From positions 6,276 through 13,833 of the forward strand of contig DNGI01000129.1 of NCBI GenBank assembly GCA_003486645.1: DNA of 7,558 nt, in the 5' to 3' direction. The number at the start of each line of letters is the position of its first letter. The first letter of the stretch is position 1. This document shows, piece by piece, positions 1 to 6,576 of the stretch. The position numbers and the translations under genes are program-made. Source of the stretch: Cyanobacteria bacterium UBA11370. Lineage in GTDB: Bacteria > Cyanobacteriota > Cyanobacteriia > Cyanobacteriales > Coleofasciculaceae. The notes under the pieces were generated by a model. The model made no database searches and was not told the origin of the DNA. It saw only the letters and a program-made list of their open reading frames with translations.

Positions 1-78
1 GGGGACAAGGGGAAAGAAAGTACTACGTCTGAATGCAACTTGGTATGAACTGCTGGTATCTGGCAACTTAAATAGAAT

Positions 79-1749
79 TTATCTATCAACCCCATTCTTA
101 GAATCCTTACGACGAGAAGTCGCCTTTTTACCCTTAAGTAAATAGCAGGTCATTTGTCCCTTTCCTTTAACTTGAATTGGACCGCGATCTTCAAACCAAT
201 AGCAATATTTTAAGCGCTTATAGGTCTCTTCTGTCACCTGAATATTTCCCGGTAAACCGTGGGATTCCATCCGACTGGCAATATTAACAGTATCACCCCA
301 TAAATCATAAATGAATTTTTTTCTACCAATAATACCTGCAATTACAGGACCCGTGTTAATGCCAATCCGAATACTAAAAAACTTCCCCGTTTCTTGGCAA
401 AATTGCTCAATAACAGCTTGCATATCCAATGCCATTTGTGCGATCGCTTCGGCATGATTTGCCATCGGCATGGGCAAACCTCCGACAACCATATAGGCAT
501 CACCAATGGTTTTAATTTTTTCTAAGCTGTGAGCATCAACAAGTTGATCAAATTCTGAAAAAATCTCATTAAGAATTTCAACTAATTCAATTGGAGAGGT
601 TTGAGCTGCTAACTCAGTAAAGCCAACAATATCAGCAAATAAAACGGTCACTTCGGCGAAATGATCGGCAATCGTATGCTCCTCTCTCTTCAACCGTTTA
701 GCAATAGGTTCGGGTAAAATATTCAATAGCAAACGTTCGGATTTTGCTTGTTCAATTGCTGCTGTTCTCAAGGAAGAGGCAAATTGTTGGGCGATAATTA
801 CTGCTGCAATTAACGCTACTATCACAGCGACAATTAGCAGTACGGTAGCGGTATAACTCGTTCTAGTTATTGCTAAGTTAGCACGCTTTTTTTCAGTGTC
901 TGCTAGATCAATCAGTTTGTTGGAAAGGGCTTGTGATTGCTGATCAAAGTTGTTGATTTTATCAAGAATTTCTGCATCAAGCATAACAATATCTTTGGCG
1001 ATCGCTATATAATCATCCAGATGCCGTAACGCTTGTGTACGCTCGATAGGATCAAGTTTAGAGCTAACCATAATGCGATCGCGCAGTCGCTGTGCAGCTT
1101 GATACATTAACTCAATAGTAGCGGCTTGACGGGTTGAGAGATATTCTTTTTGCAACGACTCCATTTGCTGAGATAATGCCAATAATTCTTCCGCATTAGC
1201 CAGTTCCAACCTATTGTTTAACATCGTTAAACGTTGTTCAAGTTGCTCTAGTACTCCAACATCATCAATGCCTAAATTACTCACCCAACCAACCGTTTCC
1301 TGAAAACTGCGGGAATACTGCTCAACAATTTCCACATATTCCACTAAATCCGGATCACTCCGGCGTTTACCCGCCTCCCCTTTAGCCTGAGCGAGTACTT
1401 CTTGTAATTCGCTGCTAATATCAATAACGTTTTCAATTTCTTGGCGATGTTTTTGGCGAAACTCATTCAGTCTATCACTGGAAAAACTAATAGTTGGCCA
1501 TTGCAAAAAAAAATCCATTTCCAATCGACGAGCATTTCTTAAAATAGCGTCCATTTCAAATCCTCGACGCTGCACTTCAATACTAGTGAGCATCACCTTT
1601 TCCGTCTCACTTCGTATTTGCCGCAGAGAAACAAAGCCAGTCACCGCCACAATACCAATTAACAACAGGAGGGCCATAAATGCCAACGTAAACTTTGTGG
1701 TAATGCTCAGACTACGCCGCCCCATTATGAGGCGCTTCCATAATTTCAT
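79..1749 (-). CDS. Membrane-anchored class III adenylate cyclase
   Basis: Predicted to make cAMP from ATP at the cytoplasmic face of the inner membrane. The 556-residue protein has a first membrane helix at about residues 20-42, a mostly helical extracytoplasmic sensor region (43-298), a second membrane helix (299-320), a short linker helix containing SERLLLNILPEPIAKRL, and a C-terminal cyclase domain from about 362. The metal-binding aspartates are D373 (FADIVGFT) and D417 (KTIGDAYM). K413 and D482 (YDLWGDTVN) match the adenine-selecting Lys/Asp pair rather than the Glu/Cys pair of guanylate cyclases. N489 and R493 match the transition-state residues. All catalytic residues sit on one chain, so it should act as a homodimer. 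I see no HAMP domain, since the linker is only about 40 residues, and I do not recognise the sensor region as a named family. The C-terminus is basic. The start is ATG with AAAGGA at 1763-1768, a long 13-nt spacing. It may be read through from the oxidoreductase 119 bp upstream. Confidence 0.93.
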   Translation of the reverse strand: MKLWKRLIMGRRSLSITTKFTLAFMALLLLIGIVAVTGFVSLRQIRSETEKVMLTSIEVQRRGFEMDAILRNARRLEMDFFLQWPTISFSSDRLNEFRQKHRQEIENVIDISSELQEVLAQAKGEAGKRRSDPDLVEYVEIVEQYSRSFQETVGWVSNLGIDDVGVLEQLEQRLTMLNNRLELANAEELLALSQQMESLQKEYLSTRQAATIELMYQAAQRLRDRIMVSSKLDPIERTQALRHLDDYIAIAKDIVMLDAEILDKINNFDQQSQALSNKLIDLADTEKKRANLAITRTSYTATVLLIVAVIVALIAAVIIAQQFASSLRTAAIEQAKSERLLLNILPEPIAKRLKREEHTIADHFAEVTVLFADIVGFTELAAQTSPIELVEILNEIFSEFDQLVDAHSLEKIKTIGDAYMVVGGLPMPMANHAEAIAQMALDMQAVIEQFCQETGKFFSIRIGINTGPVIAGIIGRKKFIYDLWGDTVNIASRMESHGLPGNIQVTEETYKRLKYCYWFEDRGPIQVKGKGQMTCYLLKGKKATSRRKDSKNGVDR

Positions 1750-1758
1750 AATTAATCG

Positions 1759-1847
1759 TTAGTCCTTTGTCATTTGTTATTTGTTGGTTGTTATTTGTTG
1801 GTTGTTGGTTGTTGGTTGTTCGTTATTTCCAAATGACCAATGACTAA
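1759..1847. repeat. Imperfect inverted repeat over the cyclase leader
   Basis: Arms 1759-1775 and 1831-1847 are complementary at 15 of 17 positions, with a 55-nt loop made of TTGTTGG-type heptads. On the minus-strand transcript the downstream arm contains AAAGGA (1763-1768), the only plausible Shine-Dalgarno sequence for the cyclase. Folding would therefore pair it. The complementarity is read directly; any regulatory effect is inferred. Confidence 0.6.
1774..1822. repeat. Heptad tandem repeat, TTGTTGG type
   Basis: Seven contiguous 7-bp units: TTGTTAT, TTGTTGG, TTGTTAT, three TTGTTGG and TTGTTCG. This is the form of the short tandemly repeated repetitive (STRR) sequences described in heterocystous cyanobacteria. 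It fills most of the spacer between the oxidoreductase and the cyclase. Confidence 0.85.
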
Positions 1848-1867
1848 TGACTAATGACTAATAACCA
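1833..1867. repeat. Heptad tandem repeat, ATGACTA type
   Basis: Five contiguous 7-bp units: ATGACCA, three exact ATGACTA and ATAACCA. The next seven bases (ATCAGTA, 1868-1874) resemble a degenerate sixth unit and contain the TGA stop codon of the oxidoreductase (complement of 1869-1871). The array thus abuts or forms the end of that gene. Confidence 0.85.
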
Positions 1868-1868
1868 A

Positions 1869-3491
1869 TCAGTAATCGCCACCAGAACCATAGCGCCATG
1901 CCTCTAGCCAACGGTAGTAATAGTATTGAGTTATTGGTGGCAGAGTTTTGGAAGGTTCCTTCATGAGTTGTCCTACAGGATACAAACCGCTGTAGATACC
2001 CAAATTTATATAATGCACCATCCACTCTAACAAGGTTGTCAGCCCTACATGCGGAATTACTGGAATGACGAGTCCGGGTTTAGTTAGGGACGTTAACAAT
2101 AGAGTTTTTGATAGTCCGGAAAACTGAACCACATCTTGTAAGAATGGATGGAGTACATCATCGCCCAAATCTGCCATGGATTGAAAAACACCTGTTAAGA
2201 GTTGATTGATTTGATTGGGTTTTAATTGTTGCTCAATCCCCACACTCATCGCTCGTTGAAACATCCAAGTAACGGCAATATTGGGTTGATAGGGTTGGAG
2301 TTGTTTGAGCGCATTTCGACTGAGAAAATCACCTTTCAAAGCGTCATCAATTCCTTGGGTAAGGCGCTCTAGGTTTCGTACCATTGAACCAAAGCCACCA
2401 AAACTAACCGGAGATTGACCGCCACTACTATCGCCCACAGGTAAAATTCGACTCCAAGGCATTTTAATTGGACTTTGTTTGTAAGATGGAAAGAAGCCAA
2501 ATAGCACCCGCTTAAACTCAAGTTTTGACAGTTCAACGCCTTGATAGTCGGGTAAAAGCCGTAGGTATTCTTCAAATAAAAATTCCAGACTGGGACGTTG
2601 AGGATTGGCATCTAGGTAGGTAAATAAATACGTTGTTCTACCATCTCTAGCGGGAAAGGCTTCCCAGAAATATTGACATTGATTTTGAATTGCCGTGAAT
2701 GAAACAATCAAATCACCTGTATCATTTTTGGGAAAACCTTGAGCGCAACTGCCAACTACTAAGCAAACTCCTTCTGGTTTTTGTCCTTGTCGTGCTTGCT
2801 TGACAATTGGAGAAAAATGCCCCATTGCGTCGATGAGTAAACGGGTGTTTAATGATTTTGGATTTTGGATTTTGGATTTTGGATTATTGAGTAATTGCTG
2901 AGGTTTAACAGTTCCTGAATCGAGTTTATTTTCCTCCAATTCTAAATTGATTCGCACGCCATCAGGATGAATGATAGCACTTTCAAATGCCGTTTTTTCC
3001 AATAACTGACCCCCAGCATCCAAAAATTTTGACTTCAGAGTATCTAGCAGAAAAACCGGGTCAACACCAATGTTGAGAACATCACGAATCCATAAATCTT
3101 GCCCCTGAAAAAAACTAACCCGACCTGGATTATATTCACTGGCGATCGCTTGTTCAAGTTCGCTAGGAGATAGCAACTCTAATTCTAAGAATACATCTAA
3201 CTCTTTACGGGAAATATTCCATTCTTGATCTCTCCCTCGCAAAATTCCCCGTTCAATTAATGCAACTCGCCACCCTCGCCTTTGCAAAGCAGCAGCAATT
3301 GCAATTCCCAGGGTACCGCCGCAAATGACGACATCCCAGTCAACACATCCTAAAGGTTCTTTGCTCTCTTTTACGACTAAGGGAACTGTGGTCGGTTCTT
3401 GCCTTAGTGCTTGCCATAATTTGTCAGTAGAACGAAGGCGTTCCAGGACATCTCCAGGCAACTGGGAGAGAATTTGTGCAGTTTGGCTCAT
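1869..3491 (-). CDS. FAD-dependent oxidoreductase, lycopene cyclase / geranylgeranyl reductase-like fold
   Basis: A 540-residue flavoprotein-type oxidoreductase whose substrate I cannot name. A Rossmann dinucleotide-binding segment lies at residues 53-82 (DVVICGGTLGIAIAAAL, ending in the acidic ALIERG strand). A second FAD motif, LLIDAMGHFSPIV, is at 218-230, and the GD motif PVGDSSGGQSPVSFGGFG is at 351-368. This order matches the aromatic hydroxylase / lycopene cyclase / geranylgeranyl reductase group. The C-terminal 140 residues include hydrophobic stretches (about 462-505) that could touch a membrane. An insertion at 203-213 (NPKSKIQNPKS) is encoded by a heptad DNA repeat, just before the second FAD motif. 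The start is ATG with a weak AGAGAG at 3498-3503. The upstream neighbour is divergent, so the gene must have its own promoter, but I found no convincing boxes. The specific reaction is unknown. Confidence 0.85.
   Translation of the reverse strand: MSQTAQILSQLPGDVLERLRSTDKLWQALRQEPTTVPLVVKESKEPLGCVDWDVVICGGTLGIAIAAALQRRGWRVALIERGILRGRDQEWNISRKELDVFLELELLSPSELEQAIASEYNPGRVSFFQGQDLWIRDVLNIGVDPVFLLDTLKSKFLDAGGQLLEKTAFESAIIHPDGVRINLELEENKLDSGTVKPQQLLNNPKSKIQNPKSLNTRLLIDAMGHFSPIVKQARQGQKPEGVCLVVGSCAQGFPKNDTGDLIVSFTAIQNQCQYFWEAFPARDGRTTYLFTYLDANPQRPSLEFLFEEYLRLLPDYQGVELSKLEFKRVLFGFFPSYKQSPIKMPWSRILPVGDSSGGQSPVSFGGFGSMVRNLERLTQGIDDALKGDFLSRNALKQLQPYQPNIAVTWMFQRAMSVGIEQQLKPNQINQLLTGVFQSMADLGDDVLHPFLQDVVQFSGLSKTLLLTSLTKPGLVIPVIPHVGLTTLLEWMVHYINLGIYSGLYPVGQLMKEPSKTLPPITQYYYYRWLEAWRYGSGGDY
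2854..2885. repeat. GATTTTG heptad repeat inside a coding region
   Basis: Four exact GATTTTG units (2854-2881) are followed by a partial GATT. Read on the minus strand they encode NPKSKIQNPKS, residues 203-213 of the oxidoreductase. Three heptads make 21 nt, so the peptide repeats every seven residues and the frame stays open. The same peptide string occurs in many predicted cyanobacterial proteins, from memory, because this DNA repeat is dispersed. Confidence 0.9.
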
Positions 3492-3733
3492 GAATGACTC
3501 TCTAGAATGAGATGCTCCCTCTTTATCCTAATCGTCCTCGGTTTAAGCGTCAGCTCTTATCTTAAAAATGAACAGTGGGAAATGGGAAGGGAGCTTTTTT
3601 TGATAAAAATGCCAAGATGCAGTAGTGAGATGAGGAGGCGATCGCAGGATCGAATTCGATGTAAATGGTGCTTACTCTGTCGTTCTATGTTGAGTTTATT
3701 TTTATCAGTCTACCTACTTTTCTGTAAAGAGTT

Positions 3734-3739
3734 TATACT
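3734..3739 (+). promoter_or_regulatory. Candidate -10 box (TATACT) for the FG-GAP-like gene
   Basis: TATACT differs from TATAAT at one position and lies 22 bp before the ATG at 3762. This would give a short leader that still includes the AGGAG at 3749-3753. There is no good -35 box at 16-18 bp, so support is weak. Confidence 0.25.
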
Positions 3740-3761
3740 AGTTGAATTAGGAGATCGTGTA

Positions 3762-4556
3762 ATGAAAGGCAAATTTACACTAGGTTTTATCTTCAGTTTA
3801 GCTCTCTTGGCGGTTAGCTCTCTGATCTGTGCCAAAGTTGCTATGGCAAAAACTGAAACTGTTGAATCAGGTGACATGAGGGCTGAATTTTCTTATGAGG
3901 AGAATGAATATTGTATTGACAACCTCCAATTGAAAGTTATTCGGGATGGTCAAACCCTATTGGATCAACCTGTATCATCTGAAAGTGGAGTTTGTCGGTT
4001 TTTTTCACTTGAAATCCAAAACTTGGATGCTAATCCCGATCCAGAAGTGATTGTTGATTTATATACTGGTGGAGCGCACTGTTGTAGATTTTCCTTAATT
4101 TATCGCTACGATCCAGCGCGAAAACAATACACATCCATTGAGCATTTCTGGGGAAATGGTGGGTATGAGTTAAAAGATTTAAATCGGGATAGTATTCCAG
4201 AATTTAATAGTCAAGATGACCGTTTTGCTTATGCGTTTGCGAGCTATGCAGGTTCTTCCTATCCCTTGCAAATTTGGCAGTATCGGGATGGCAACATGGT
4301 TGATGTCACTCGCAGTTACCCAGAGTTAATTTACAATGATGCTTATCAGTTATGGCAGCGTTACACTGAGTATAAAAATGAATATGAAGAGGTAGGAAGG
4401 GCGGCTTTAGCGGCGTATTTAGCGGATAAGTATATGCTCGGTCAAAGTGAGGATGGTTGGCAGCGAGTGCGAGAAGCGTATCAAGGGAGCGACCGGGATT
4501 CTTTCTTCAAAGATTTGCGAAACTTTCTTGAAGAGACAGGGTACATTAAGAATTGA
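3762..4556 (+). CDS. Exported FG-GAP/VCBS-like protein of unknown function
   Basis: A 264-residue protein with an N-terminal signal peptide: a hydrophobic core at about residues 5-23, with likely cleavage after AMA at 29. It should act in the periplasm or outside the cell. Two acidic turns, NLDANPDPEVIVDLYTGG (88-105) and DLNRDSIPEF (139-148), resemble the calcium-binding loops of FG-GAP/VCBS beta-propeller repeats. The stretch GGAHCCRFSLIYRYD (104-118) looks conserved in uncharacterised cyanobacterial proteins I remember. Cysteines at 51, 78, 107 and 108 could form disulfides after export. The reading frame stays open back to 3507, but the added residues are cysteine- and arginine-rich and look random. 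The chosen ATG has AGGAG at 3749-3753, 8 nt away, directly before the signal peptide. Both neighbours face other directions, so it is probably monocistronic. No catalytic motif is visible. Confidence 0.8.
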   Translation: MKGKFTLGFIFSLALLAVSSLICAKVAMAKTETVESGDMRAEFSYEENEYCIDNLQLKVIRDGQTLLDQPVSSESGVCRFFSLEIQNLDANPDPEVIVDLYTGGAHCCRFSLIYRYDPARKQYTSIEHFWGNGGYELKDLNRDSIPEFNSQDDRFAYAFASYAGSSYPLQIWQYRDGNMVDVTRSYPELIYNDAYQLWQRYTEYKNEYEEVGRAALAAYLADKYMLGQSEDGWQRVREAYQGSDRDSFFKDLRNFLEETGYIKN

Positions 4557-4729
4557 GGAAACTTGTTAAATTTGCAAAGAAAGGGTACAGAAGGTTCATA
4601 GGGGATTAAAACAGCGATCGTACTATCGACAATACATCAAAGCTGATTTGTCTTTTGATCCAGCGTATCAATGATTTTATGGTATTTTATCTTTGGTTTA
4701 GTCATAGAGTTAAGCCAAGCGCCTCCGTT

Positions 4730-4957
4730 TTATTCAATTGTTAAACTAGCAGATTTTTTAATCTCCTGGTAAATATCACCAACTGTCATAGTTCCAAATA
4801 GCTGATTTTTCAACTCTAGGTAATCCACTTCTTGAGCCATCGTTTCTCTCAAAAAGAATGCTGCTCCAGCAATTCCTAGTTGTTCTACAATTACTTTAAT
4901 ACCTTGCCTTCTAATCTCATCAGTTTTGGGCACTATCAATGTTTTAGCTGTTTTCAT
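4730..4957 (-). CDS. Putative antitoxin paired with the PIN-domain toxin
   Basis: A 75-residue protein encoded directly after the VapC-like gene and overlapping its last 14 bp in another frame. It should neutralise that toxin, judged by position and size. It is not an obvious AbrB, RHH or Phd/YefM type. The middle part (EIRRQGIKVIVEQLGIAGAA, 14-33) and the end (TVGDIYQEIKK, 58-68) resemble a family of short proteins that I recall beside PIN-domain genes, typically with a 'G..A....LG..G...FL' helix followed by a 'T..EI..EIK' tail. I cannot name that family. Start is ATG, with GAGGAAGAAG at 4961-4970 as ribosome binding site inside the toxin gene, which implies translational coupling. No DNA-binding motif is clear; TLIVPKTDEIRRQG could hold one. 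Confidence 0.68.
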   Translation of the reverse strand: MKTAKTLIVPKTDEIRRQGIKVIVEQLGIAGAAFFLRETMAQEVDYLELKNQLFGTMTVGDIYQEIKKSASLTIE

Positions 4958-5408
4958 TTTCTTCTTCCTCTTCTAAAGAATTGATAAGAACTGTTGCTGC
5001 TTCTACAGGATTCTTAACATTAAGACTGCCGCTATATCTTTTCATGAGTTTATCGTCGCAGGTGATAAACCAATCTGCTCTTATTACCTCAGCGCAGGCT
5101 AAATGTAGAGCATCGATACCTTTAATTTTATTTAATACTTCTAATTGCTCTGCCTTTTGTAATACCTCTTGAGTAATTGCCTGAAAATATTTGGCTTTCT
5201 GCAAAACCAATTCCACAAATGTTTGCCGATCACTATAAGGATTTCTCTCAGTTTCAAAAACTAGCGCATCTGAAGATATAATTTCTATGATTTCATTCTC
5301 AATTAACAAGAATATTAGCTGCATTGAGGTTGATTCCAAATAGATTCTTGCTTGAGACTGGTCGTCAAATACTCTGTTGAGTGCGCTTGTATCTAGATAT
5401 ACCTTCAA
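4944..5408 (-). CDS. PIN-domain ribonuclease toxin, VapC-like
   Basis: A 154-residue PIN-domain protein, expected to be a Mg-dependent endoribonuclease that cuts RNA when not held by its antitoxin. The acidic residues of the PIN active site are present: D6 in VYLDTSALNR, E52 in VFETERN, D99 in GIDALHLACAE, and D118 or D119 in FITCDDK. The length is slightly above the usual 130-145 because of an acidic tail, SLEEEEENENS. The start codon is TTG (5406-5408). GAGG at 5414-5417 lies 5 nt upstream and the N-terminus MKVYLDT fits the family, so this start is well supported. The gene precedes its partner, the reverse of most vapBC operons. The RNA target cannot be predicted. Confidence 0.85.
   Translation of the reverse strand: MKVYLDTSALNRVFDDQSQARIYLESTSMQLIFLLIENEIIEIISSDALVFETERNPYSDRQTFVELVLQKAKYFQAITQEVLQKAEQLEVLNKIKGIDALHLACAEVIRADWFITCDDKLMKRYSGSLNVKNPVEAATVLINSLEEEEENENS
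4961..4970 (-). promoter_or_regulatory. Ribosome binding site of the antitoxin within the toxin gene
   Basis: On the minus strand this reads GAGGAAGAAG, a few bases before the antitoxin ATG (4955-4957). The same bases encode part of the glutamate run at the C-terminus of the toxin, so one sequence serves both purposes. Confidence 0.65.
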
Positions 5409-5444
5409 CTGTACCTCATTTTTGCAAAATCGGATTCTCGTTAG

Positions 5445-5450
5445 ATTGTA
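5445..5450 (-). promoter_or_regulatory. Candidate -10 box (TACAAT) of the toxin-antitoxin pair
   Basis: TACAAT on the minus strand lies 36 bp before the TTG start at 5408 and would give a leader of about 30 nt. No good -35 box is seen upstream. The heptamer AGGTACA occurs at 5447-5453, overlapping the box, and again at 5410-5416 next to the start codon. This could be a repeated operator half-site, but two 7-mers are weak evidence. Confidence 0.3.
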
Positions 5451-5491
5451 CCTAAATCGTGTCTCTCCTACTCATTGGCGATCGCAAATTC

Positions 5492-5505
5492 CATTTAGCT
5501 AAATG
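5492..5505. promoter_or_regulatory. Perfect 14-bp palindrome, possible operator
   Basis: CATTTAGCTAAATG is an exact palindrome in the spacer between the divergent toxin-antitoxin pair and the PPC gene. It lies about 85 bp upstream of the toxin start and about 42 bp beyond its candidate -10 box. This suits a dimeric regulator, but no binding protein can be named. Confidence 0.4.
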
Positions 5506-5619
5506 TTTCCTACCGTAAAGTTACACTTATCCTGTTAGTCTTTTATTACTGAAAATTACAATCAATCACAATTTATTCACAAAATCTGGTCTTGAGCTTG
5601 TGTTTGATTTAGGATGAGC

Positions 5620-5645
5620 CAAAATGCTTATAAAAAGCATATTTG
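5620..5645 (+). other. Small hairpin upstream of the PPC-domain gene
   Basis: CAAAATGCTT (5620-5629) pairs with AAGCATATTTG (5635-5645), giving 10 base pairs with one bulged A (5641) and a 5-nt loop. It ends 43 bp before the ATG at 5689. It could lie in the leader RNA or be a DNA site. TATAAA (5629-5634) in its loop could instead be a -10 box, with TTGATT (5604-5609) at a long 19-bp spacing. Confidence 0.35.
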
Positions 5646-5688
5646 TTTGAAAGATTGATTGGGAATAAGGGGAAGGGTGATAAAGGTG

Positions 5689-6462
5689 ATGAAGGTGCGA
5701 TCGCTATTTAGTTTTGGGATAGGTTTGGCAATTTTGGGGACTGGTTCTTTGCTCTCCTTGGCAAAACCTGCTTTTGCTCAGGAAGTATTTGTAGATAACC
5801 GCTGTCGTCCTAATCAGTCACTAGATCAATTCGACAGCTTCAGTCTCTTCTACAAAGCTGAGTTTATATCCAATGGTCAAAACTATTGGTTTTATGCTGC
5901 TCGCTATCAGGATGGTGCGGCACTTTTATGTGTTTCTAAACCAAATTTTAGCCAAGCAAAACCATTGAATGAACTCGAATCTATTCAGTCTCAGTTTATT
6001 CAGGAGATAGTAAAAGATCCTAGCAATAATGGGATTTTTGTTATTACAATAGCAGAAGGCAATAATTTTCCTGTACCTAAAACAGTTTATAAACTGGATC
6101 TGACTAGCTCCAACACCCCTGTAGTAGAAAGATTACCTGCACTACTGCAAAAACAAGGTATTCTAGAACCCGGTGATTCTGTGCTTCCTCGTGATGGTAG
6201 TTTATTTGATGTCTATACTTTTGAGGGTTATGCTGGTCAGTCCGTTACAATTACCCTGCAAAGCCTAGATTTTGATCCTTATTTAATACTGCTTGATAAA
6301 GATGGCAATCAAATTGCTGACAATGACGATTTCAACGAGAGTAATCAAAGTTCTGGGTTGACCGTTACTTTGCCTAATAGTGGTAGCTACTTTGCTGTTG
6401 TCAATGGCTATGATCGCAACAGCCGAGGTGAATACATTCTAAGTGTTAATGCTTCTGAGTAG
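5689..6462 (+). CDS. Exported protein with C-terminal PPC domain
   Basis: A 257-residue secreted or periplasmic protein. It has a clear signal peptide: a basic start MKVR, a hydrophobic core, and likely cleavage after PAFA at residue 30. Residues 31-155 form a region I do not recognise, including NGQNYWFYAARYQDGAALLC. Residues 160-253 match the bacterial pre-peptidase C-terminal (PPC) domain: the SLFDVYTFEGYAGQSVTITL strand pair, then FDPYLILLDKDGNQIADND, then SGSYFAVVNGYD and GEYILSV. PPC domains usually flank secreted peptidases or sit in exported proteins as beta-sandwich binding modules. Here no peptidase domain is attached. The frame extends to a TTG at 5659, but the ATG at 5689 is preferred because the signal peptide begins there and GGGGAAGGG lies at 5669-5677. 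Its neighbours point away or towards it, so it is probably transcribed alone. Confidence 0.87.
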   Translation: MKVRSLFSFGIGLAILGTGSLLSLAKPAFAQEVFVDNRCRPNQSLDQFDSFSLFYKAEFISNGQNYWFYAARYQDGAALLCVSKPNFSQAKPLNELESIQSQFIQEIVKDPSNNGIFVITIAEGNNFPVPKTVYKLDLTSSNTPVVERLPALLQKQGILEPGDSVLPRDGSLFDVYTFEGYAGQSVTITLQSLDFDPYLILLDKDGNQIADNDDFNESNQSSGLTVTLPNSGSYFAVVNGYDRNSRGEYILSVNASE

Positions 6463-6576
6463 AATATAGCAGGGCGATCGCAAAATCCTCCACAATGAAC
6501 CAACACCATCAGGGAAAATTTTTATCTTATATCAAGTCCGAGAGCATCGGTCATGTATCCAAGAGTCGAAAAGTGG

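Larger units (their letters stand above)
440..6481. repeat. HIP1 octamers GCGATCGC (eight sites in this span)
   Basis: Exact GCGATCGC sites begin at 440, 998, 1075, 3142, 3638, 5478, 5697 and 6474. Chance expectation for an 8-mer in this length is well below one. HIP1 over-representation is a known signature of many cyanobacterial genomes. Five sites lie inside genes (440, 998, 1075, 3142 and 5697, the last within the signal-peptide codons of the PPC protein) and three lie in spacers. Confidence 0.92.

Noticed and set aside
1..16. Possible start of a GGGGACAA-type repeat at the left edge
   Set aside because: Only GGGGACAAGGGG is visible, too little to establish a repeat.
1774..1867. CRISPR or origin iterons
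   Set aside because: The units are 7 bp, contiguous and spacer-free, which fits cyanobacterial heptad repeats.
2369..2611. 80-residue minus-strand reading frame
   Set aside because: It lies inside the oxidoreductase gene in another frame and has no ribosome binding site or recognisable motif.
3325..3510. 61-residue plus-strand reading frame
   Set aside because: It is antisense to the N-terminal part of the oxidoreductase and its composition looks random.
3507..3761. Upstream extension of the FG-GAP-like reading frame to 3507
   Set aside because: The added 85 residues are rich in Cys, Arg and Met and look non-coding. The ATG at 3762 has a good ribosome binding site and begins a signal peptide.
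3492..3761. Promoter for the oxidoreductase in the divergent spacer
   Set aside because: AT-rich hexamers exist on the minus strand, but no -10/-35 pair with sensible spacing stood out.
4557..4729. Terminator between the convergent FG-GAP-like and antitoxin genes
   Set aside because: I searched for a stem followed by a T run on both strands and found no convincing one.
4981..5172. 63-residue plus-strand reading frame
   Set aside because: It is antisense to the PIN-domain toxin, whose active-site motifs show which frame is real.
5659..5688. TTG start for the PPC protein
   Set aside because: It would place ten odd residues before a normal signal peptide and would overlap the GGGGAAGGG that serves the ATG at 5689.
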